Shown here piece by piece: positions 59,001-64,000 of a DNA stretch of 64,000 bases. The notes under the pieces were generated by a model. It searched no databases, was not told the DNA's origin, and saw only the letters and a list, made by a program, of their open reading frames with translations. The translations under genes and the position numbers were made by a program. Numbering within the stretch: the stretch's first letter is position 1; each line of letters opens with the position of its first letter. Source of the stretch: Diphasiastrum complanatum (taxonomy: Eukaryota; Streptophyta; Lycopodiopsida; Lycopodiales; Lycopodiaceae); NCBI GenBank assembly GCA_029204225.1, contig CM055102.1, positions 17,568,223-17,632,222 on the forward strand, given 5' to 3'.

Positions 59001-62000
59001 CTGTGAGAGCCAGTTCGAGAAACAGGGTGTCGTGAGATGGCAGAGCGCATACCACCAAGGTCTGAGGGCGAAGCCAGGAGGAAGCTCGAGGAAGATGTCC
59101 GAAGGCACAACGAAAGGCATCGGAAGCAAGAGGCAGACATTGCAGAGATGCTGCGACAGACTCGGGAGAGACACCCAGAGCTGTAGATCCCCGCCCCCGT
59201 TGTGGCCCCTGCCCCCGCTGTCGAGCTGGATTTGGATGAGCAGATCGGAATGAACTTCATACGACGGCAGCTCATCATGGTCAGAGATTAGGTTAAAAAA
59301 AAATATATTAAAATATTAAATATTAAAAAGTATTAAATATTGTGGTACCGCGGAACTGATCCGCGGTACCACACTGGATCCGTGGTACCAGGATCCGCGG
59401 ATCCTAGTACCGCTGGATCTATGTCCCGTACGGTGATAATAATTTCAATTTGAATGGATCTATAAATGCTTATCATCATAGAACTTATGATCATGTTTCA
59501 AATTGGGGTCTAAAAAATAAAAATTCTAGGGAAGTAGCAATCCTATATTTTTCCAATTTTTTGGCACTTAGTCATTGTGTTTTTTTTGGTAGTTTTATGT
59601 TTTAACCTGTATATCTTTGTTTTTCCTACAAATAAAATGCTTTTCTTGACATCACCACTCTTCATTTTGAGCATTTGAAGTTGGGATCTTGAAGTTTCCA
59701 CATTTTCAAATATTTGGAACTATTATTTTTTTGAGTAATTTTATGGGTATGTTGGGGGCACTTTAAGTTCCTTTAGGAATAATGAGCAAGACGAAAAAAG
59801 ATAATCACATAACAACAAAACATTCGTAAAGAAAGGAGCAATCTGACTAAGCGTATTCTAGTATGAAGTCCTCTGAAGTATCATATCCCTCAAGCTGGAC
59901 ATACTAATCATGAGTGCAACACACCTTTGATCCTTGAACTTGATTAATGACCGAAGAGTGACTGTCTGATCTCTGAAAAGGCAGTATTATCTTCCCTGAA
60001 TCTCATGATAAAGTGGGCATTTGAAGATAAGATGCTCTTCTGACTCAATCTTGCTGATCAAACAAAATTTTGAAAGTTCTTTCCTCTCAAGGAATACCCT
60101 TGTATTTGCCAATCTCAATTTGGAGATGATGGAACAATACCCACAACTATCCAAGTGTGAATCTTAGAGTATGAGAAATTTCCAAATCCAGGTATGGTGC
60201 CTGAGATAGCACTCCTATTGGGTGTTCCGTAGGAACTTGGAAGTGTGTACTATATAGAGTCCAATTTCGTACCAACCTCCGAGACACGCTGAGAATATAC
60301 TCTATAAATAAACCTGCAGATGTAATAGTGTGTGGCCTCTGGAAGTTGTGTCACAGATAAGTCACATGATTTAATAAGCCGGTCTGCCTGAGAATACCAA
60401 GAGAAAAGATGCCCCTGCTCATGTAACCTCAATGACGATGTGATACCTGCCCCAAGATACCTGTCAGTGTCTGTTAACTCTTTGGCTATATATGATCAAA
60501 TGGAAAATCGTTTTTCTGCTTAAGTAACCTGATGTGAAATGGACTGCTCCCATATCATGTCGGACAACATATTGGCCTCGAGTCAAGAAATACTGCCCCA
60601 ATCGGATGAAGTAATTAATACCTATGCACAGACCTCTACTGTATACCTCACTGTCAGTGTGACCAAGGTGTGAAATAGTTGGCATCTGCTGTCAGTGTCC
60701 CAAATATGTCTGGAAAGCGTAATCTCTCTAATTTGGGCCCTAATATTTGAATTATCATGTTTCCCTCTATCATGTTTCCCTCTCTAAGTTAATTGAAGGG
60801 AAGTAGCTTTTGCTTAGTATAGATAGCCACTAAGGCTGTTCATTTGTTAGCTTATGATTGTGGAATCTTTTCTTGTAATTGTTCAGTTAGGGCTTTGGCT
60901 TGCACTTCTATTACTTCTCAGGTAGAGAACCCTCATGAGCTACTTCATTGTGTCTAATGTGAATTCTTTCCTATGCTATATGCGATTCGCGTCCTTAACT
61001 TGGTATTAGAGCACTTTTCTGCCTTGGTGGGAGTGTTACTCTTTCCCCAGGAGGGCACATTTCCAGCAGATTATTAGCAGCCTATTACTCTCCACAATCA
61101 ATTATAAGAGAAGAACAGCAGGTATCCTTGCAATTGCTTGTTTGAAAAGGCATCTTGCTTGGTGAAAATCAAGCACCTTTTCCAATACTATGTGATTTGG
61201 GAGGTAAAATAAAATTCAATAAAATGCAAGAAAAACATATACCTCTCCTCCTAATTTGAAAACTCTATCTAGGGCCTCAGAATATAAAAACGGGCCTGTG
61301 AATTCAATTATTGACAGTTTGATTGATTACAGATCGGTTCTTAGCTTAGCTTGACTCAAGTCTCAAATACAATTTAGCATCACTGAGCTCACTTAAATCA
61401 CTCATACAGCTTTCAGTTAGCAGATTCTTGTTGTCATCATTGTTACTATGTTGATTATGATTGTCTCCGAAGATTTATGTCCATGGTGCATTCTCCTCTC
61501 TATTTTGTGTCTTGTACGTGATGCTTTGTTTATAGCTTCTTAGTTTTCTATACATGAGAATCAATGTGAGGTGAGGCAATGTGGAATTGATGTTGCATGA
61601 ACAGGACTGGAGATCAGCTGTCATAACCAACTGGAAAATATGGATACCATTTCAATTCTTGAATTTCCTAATTGTTCCACAACAACTCCAGGTAGGCAGG
61701 TCATCATAAGCATTGAGTTGAATTTTGTCAATGGAAAAAGCATTAAATTTTCCTGTTGTTAGTTTATTTCGAAGAAATTCAGCAAGCTGCGAACATTTTT
61801 GATGTAAGATATGGGTTGAGCTTGTATCGAAGTAGTAATGATCAGTAAGTTCTAATAATGCATTAAGCGGCATGTCCTGTTTCAACCTAGAAGGCTCAGA
61901 TTACAAAGTGTTTGAAAATGAAAAAGTGGGAACTGTATGCAAATTGAGTACAGGGCCTTGTGACGCAAGGACTTTTTACTGAATACTTTTTTCCCATAAA

Positions 62001-63557
62001 GGACAACTTCTGAGTCATTTTTCTAAAAGTGGACTGGAGGAAGCCTAACTTGCCAGAAAAGATTTTTTTCCATAGAAAGTACCTTTTTATTCAGGTATGA
62101 AGCTTTTTGTAGGTTGTAAAAGAATTTTCTGCTGTTGTAGCTTGGTACATGTAGAGGTAATTTGCAACTGGGTGATAGTGTTCTTATTTTGATCAATGTA
62201 TAAGGCTTCATCCTCAACTGGATGAAAACTTTGCTAGTTACCCGTGCTACATGTGAGCATGGTACTTTTCTTTCTTGAACTTATGGAATTAGGGCCTATC
62301 CTGCAATTTTTGAACCATATTTTGAAGATCTATGTGCTGATATTTGTTTTTATTTCTGAGGCCGAGTCACATTCGTCATCTACCCATTTGTTTGGCATAT
62401 ACCGTAAGCACATCTGCTATAGAGCAACAAGAAATTTGATCTTGGCACCACTGATATTTATTCTGTTGACAATCTTATCTTATTGATAAAAGAATTTCAT
62501 TTGAACTTAATCTGACAGTGTCCCAGTGTTGTTCACTCTTGCTTGACATGTAAATTTGAGGCCTTGGTCATTGTAGAACAGCTATGGCCTTTTATAGCTG
62601 AGTGTGCTTATTTTCCACCTTGTCATCTCCTTGTTCTCTGAGATATCTAATTTTGATGCCTTGTATATACCCTTGCCAGTTTTTCTAATCGTTGTATCGA
62701 GACTTCAGTTTGTTTTTGGGGCTATGAGATTTTTGTCCAACAATGCTGTTCTTTATCAAGTGCTGCTTCACCTTTTTGAGAAAAAGGATGCGTTTCAATA
62801 GAACTGTTGGTGTTAGTTTTTGTCCACATAAATGTGAAGCATATTTACATATTACATCATTCAATTACATTTTTGGCTATCGTTTGGGGTAAAACTAAAG
62901 ACATACTTGATCCTTGAATTTTAGCATTTCTGCGAATAAGGTAAATTGGCAGTTTATGCTCTGTCTTGACATTATGTTTATCTCCATTCATCATCCTCAA
63001 TCTTTCTTTTGTAACTCATGATTTAATCTAGAACCAAGCACCAGTAACAGATAAGCTCAATCTTTTCCCAGAAGCAAATTTAAGTTATGATGAATCATAC
63101 TGACAGAAAATGAATTGAGTTTGTGAATTATTTTTGTTCTTATCAGAAGGATTCATAAAGTTGATGTGTGACCACTTACTATGAGCTCGGTAGTCCTTCA
63201 CATATTTGGATTAACTTAAATGCATAGTTCTATATCTGGGTAGGTGATTGTTAGGTATATGGGCCTTTTCACCATGCCGACTTGGTTCGGTGTCCCCATG
63301 CAAAATCAACTTGTTCTGAAGTTGTACTTTCTGGAACAGACACTTTTCAATCTGAGTACCAACTTCATTATCAACTTTTTTATGGACTATTGAGATTAAT
63401 GAGTCATGACTTCATATCATATCTTTCTACTCAAATTCACATGCAGGTGGGAGCAGCAAATATCATTGCCCTTGCCTGGAATGTATACTTGTCTTTTGCT
63501 ACACACACAGGTGTGGCGCATCCTGTACCGAAGGAATCGGAGTCACATGAAGATTAG
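50018..63557 (+). CDS. Mpv17/PMP22-family membrane protein, organelle-targeted
   Basis: Seven exons: 50018-50502, 54373-54460, 54831-54925, 56924-56996, 57178-57270, 61605-61691, 63447-63557. All introns are GT-AG, phases agree, and the product is 343 residues. Exon 1 encodes a Ser/Pro/Leu-rich transit-like start, a disordered segment and a glycine linker (GGRSGGGGGGGSGNTG). The Mpv17/PMP22 domain follows: WYLKMLERHPVKTKALTSAL and GDLFCQ, then IGLLLVGPTLHFWYLALSK, FIFAPVFIAVFF, DWRSAVITNWKIWIPFQFLN and FLIVPQQLQ, and finally ANIIALAWNVYLSF. These are the family's conserved blocks and its four hydrophobic helices. Relatives sit in peroxisomal, mitochondrial or plastid membranes and are thought to form channels; this one most resembles the plant plastid/mitochondrial type with a long N-terminus. 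I chose the first in-frame ATG (50018). No lesion is seen. Introns 1, 3 and 5 carry transposons. Confidence 0.92.
50920..50976. repeat. 28-bp tandem duplication in intron 1
   Basis: TTCGACTGTGAGTGATCATT followed by TGATGAAG occurs twice head to tail inside intron 1 of the Mpv17-family gene. Confidence 0.9.
51414..51902 (+). repeat. LTR (5') of a gypsy-type remnant in intron 1 of the Mpv17 gene
   Basis: 489 bp, TGTCATGCCC...GACATTACA, followed after one base by primer site TGGTATCAGAGCC (51904-51916). It is related to the LTR at 47309. No second LTR is seen downstream, so the element is truncated or this is one end only. Confidence 0.8.
51903..52565 (+). pseudogene. Leader and gag remnant of the intron-1 LTR element
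   Basis: After the primer site a leader leads to a frame (52218-52529) with a nucleocapsid-like segment PKCLGTSCGKANHLGKNCWR, a degenerate CCHC zinc knuckle with one extra spacing in the first Cys pair, followed by Lys/Ser-rich text. Protease and later domains are not found. Confidence 0.65.
52645..52745. mobile_element. Truncated relative of the GGAACG MITE
   Basis: It begins CTTAGATGCCCGTTCC, as does the intact MITE at 57737 (CTTAGTTGCCCGTTC). It shares GGTCGGAA, CCGTTCCGGAACG and GTCGGAACGAG. The other end and a target duplication could not be found. Confidence 0.6.
53474..53635. repeat. Two-copy direct repeat, period about 87 bp
   Basis: GGAAGCAAACCACA(C/A)TTCA..., continuing through GACACTGCTATTTCATATG and AAAATTGCCATTCATA, is repeated in intron 1 of the Mpv17 gene. 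Confidence 0.85.
54160..54182. repeat. (CA)n microsatellite
   Basis: CACACACACACACACA run within intron 1. Confidence 0.9.
56040..56112 (+). tRNA. tRNA-like sequence in the left LTR of the TRIM
   Basis: It folds with a 7-bp acceptor stem (GGGCGGA/TCTGTCC with two G-T pairs), D arm GCTC/GAGC and T arm CTGGG/CCTAG around TTCGAAT. The A box (TAGCTCAGTGG) and B box (GGTTCGAATCC) fit the internal RNA polymerase III promoter consensus. The anticodon arm is irregular (a mismatch, one extra base, and doubtful base 33), so the anticodon is ambiguous. It probably acts as a promoter module or pseudo-tRNA rather than in translation. Confidence 0.7.
56142..56154 (+). other. Primer binding site of the TRIM
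   Basis: TGGTATCAGAGCC directly follows the left LTR (initiator tRNA-Met type). Confidence 0.93.
56298..56370 (+). tRNA. tRNA-like sequence in the right LTR of the TRIM
   Basis: Same 73-nt unit as at 56040, with a few changes in the variable region and anticodon arm (GAGGTCGGTCTTGGG instead of GAGGGAGGTCCTGGG). A box and B box are unchanged. Confidence 0.7.
57737..58231. mobile_element. hAT-type MITE in intron 5 of the Mpv17 gene
   Basis: 495 bp, non-coding, with 8-bp target duplication GTATCAAG at 57729-57736 and 58232-58239. The ends are inverted: CTTAGTTGCCCGTTC at the left, and the right end read in reverse is CTTAGAAGCCCGTTC. Both ends are rich in GGAACG/CGTTCC phrases. The 8-bp duplication and short inverted ends indicate mobilisation by a hAT transposase; a partial relative is at 52645. 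Confidence 0.88.
58618..58870. repeat. Minisatellite, three units of about 84 bp
   Basis: Units begin GGGCACTG(T)GGGGGAGC and contain CCAATGGGAGTGCAGCA-like text and a GTACA(G/C)-type end. They start near 58618, 58700 and 58785, followed by a partial unit. Confidence 0.85.
59037..59291 (+). pseudogene. Short charged ORF inside the GGTACCG element, one in-frame stop
   Basis: The ATG encodes MAERIPPRSEGEARRKLEED, then HRKQEADIAEMLRQTRERH, a highly charged, probably helical or coiled-coil segment. An amber codon follows HPEL (59184-59186). The same frame continues IPAPVVAPAPAVELDLDEQI, GMNFIRRQLIMVRD and a stop. The part before the amber is 49 residues and the frame as a whole spans about 84 codons. 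I recognise no family. Confidence 0.45.
59433..61604. other. Rest of intron 5 of the Mpv17 gene
   Basis: Besides the possible LINE fragment, TTGGTATTAGAGCAC at 61000-61014 looks like a decayed tRNA primer site. No intact genes are seen. Confidence 0.5.
59940..60130 (-). pseudogene. Possible LINE C-terminal zinc-binding fragment
   Basis: On the - strand, KLRLANTRVFLERKELSKFC and SKIESEEHLIFKCPLYHEIQ can be read. The C...EEHL.F.CP.Y form resembles the zinc-binding region after the reverse transcriptase of LINE elements; one cysteine appears lost. It is short and isolated. Confidence 0.4.
61692..63446. other. Intron 6 of the Mpv17 gene
   Basis: GT-AG intron of 1755 bp (GTAGGC...ATGCAG). No transposon or gene is recognised in it. 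Confidence 0.8.
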
Positions 63558-64000
63558 CTGTACTGGAAACCAGGAATCTTTCCCAATAGTTTCACAAAGC
63601 AACAGTTGGTTTCAGTGAATGGATTTTCCAAAGCTCATCTGTGTCTGTGGCCTTAATAGTACCGTCCCTTGGCAAATTTATTTCAAGTTTTCAAGTTGTA
63701 TCCATTACTTTTGCAAGGAAGCATATGAGTAGCTACATGACCTGTAGTTCGCATAGGACTAGTGGACTATAAGATAGCTGCAAGACTTTTATGCAGCTGA
63801 AGGATTAAAAGGCCCATTTTTGTAGAAAGCATTGATGGAAAGATAGCTGCCTAGTATTACATCAAGACAAACAAAGGCAACCTTTATAGGATATGTACAG
63901 CTATTTGATCGAGCCATTGGGGTGATGTTCTGATCAGCAAACTTTGCGCACTTGTGCCTCATAAGCTTACAAATCTTCATGACAACTAAGTGCATAGCAA
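63558..64000. other. 3' flank of the Mpv17 gene
   Basis: Presumed 3' untranslated region and downstream DNA. No clear AATAAA signal or other gene was identified before the window ends. Confidence 0.5.

Larger units (their letters stand above)
58370..59432 (+). mobile_element. Probable non-autonomous element with GGTACCG-rich ends, minisatellite and short ORF
   Basis: Both ends are dense in GGTACCGC/GCGGTACC palindromes (58371-58470; 59340-59430), which resembles the subterminal motif clusters of hAT elements. Between them lie three roughly 84-bp tandem units and a short coding frame. Exact termini and a target duplication could not be fixed. Confidence 0.6.

Noticed and set aside
58578-59174. 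198-codon - strand open frame with Ser/Leu/Pro/Cys repeats
   Set aside because: It mirrors the 84-bp minisatellite and GAGGCTGTGAGAG repeats; repetition keeps the frame open and no domain is visible.

Overview
The window looks like nuclear DNA from a large, repeat-rich plant genome. I infer a fern or another non-flowering vascular plant. The reasons are plant organelle-targeted gene families (Mpv17/PMP22, PPR, OSB-type PDF motifs), GT-AG introns of up to 4.3 kb filled with transposons, plant chromoviruses and a Penelope-like reverse transcriptase. The species assignment is inference.

Only two convincing host genes are present, both on the + strand. (1) 42033-45341 gives a five-exon model with perfectly matching intron phases. 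It encodes a putative organelle transit peptide, two tandem PDF motifs of the kind found in organellar ssDNA-binding (OSB) proteins, and then, in the same uninterrupted exon, a long PLS-type PPR tract with E-like C-terminal motifs. (2) 50018-63557 is a seven-exon Mpv17/PMP22-family membrane protein of 343 residues with a transit peptide and a Gly-rich linker. Its introns hold an LTR/gag remnant, a Penelope-like remnant, an intact 402-bp TRIM whose two LTRs each contain a tRNA-like gene, a 495-bp hAT-type MITE and another short ORF-bearing element.

The first 24 kb is a nest of transposons. A decayed hAT transposase gene (from 108) is split by a complete 6.6-kb Ty3/gypsy chromovirus (2354-8989, 5-bp target duplication GTTCT). 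A truncated Ty1/copia element follows on the - strand (9345-11640). A second hAT element (13245-23827, 8-bp target duplication GTTAAGAG) is itself split by a - strand chromovirus (17062-22226) that lost its reverse transcriptase core and most of one LTR.

From 24 to 42 kb are intergenic DNA and remnants: a LINE endonuclease piece, a copia integrase piece, a multi-part decayed gene with a possible ParB/sulfiredoxin-like domain, a Tat/Athila-like gypsy remnant, microsatellites and a long hairpin. One Cys-rich possible exon on the - strand (40437-40591) is unassigned. No rRNA genes, CRISPR arrays or operons are present. Apart from the two host genes, nearly all coding similarity comes from transposable elements broken by stops and frameshifts.
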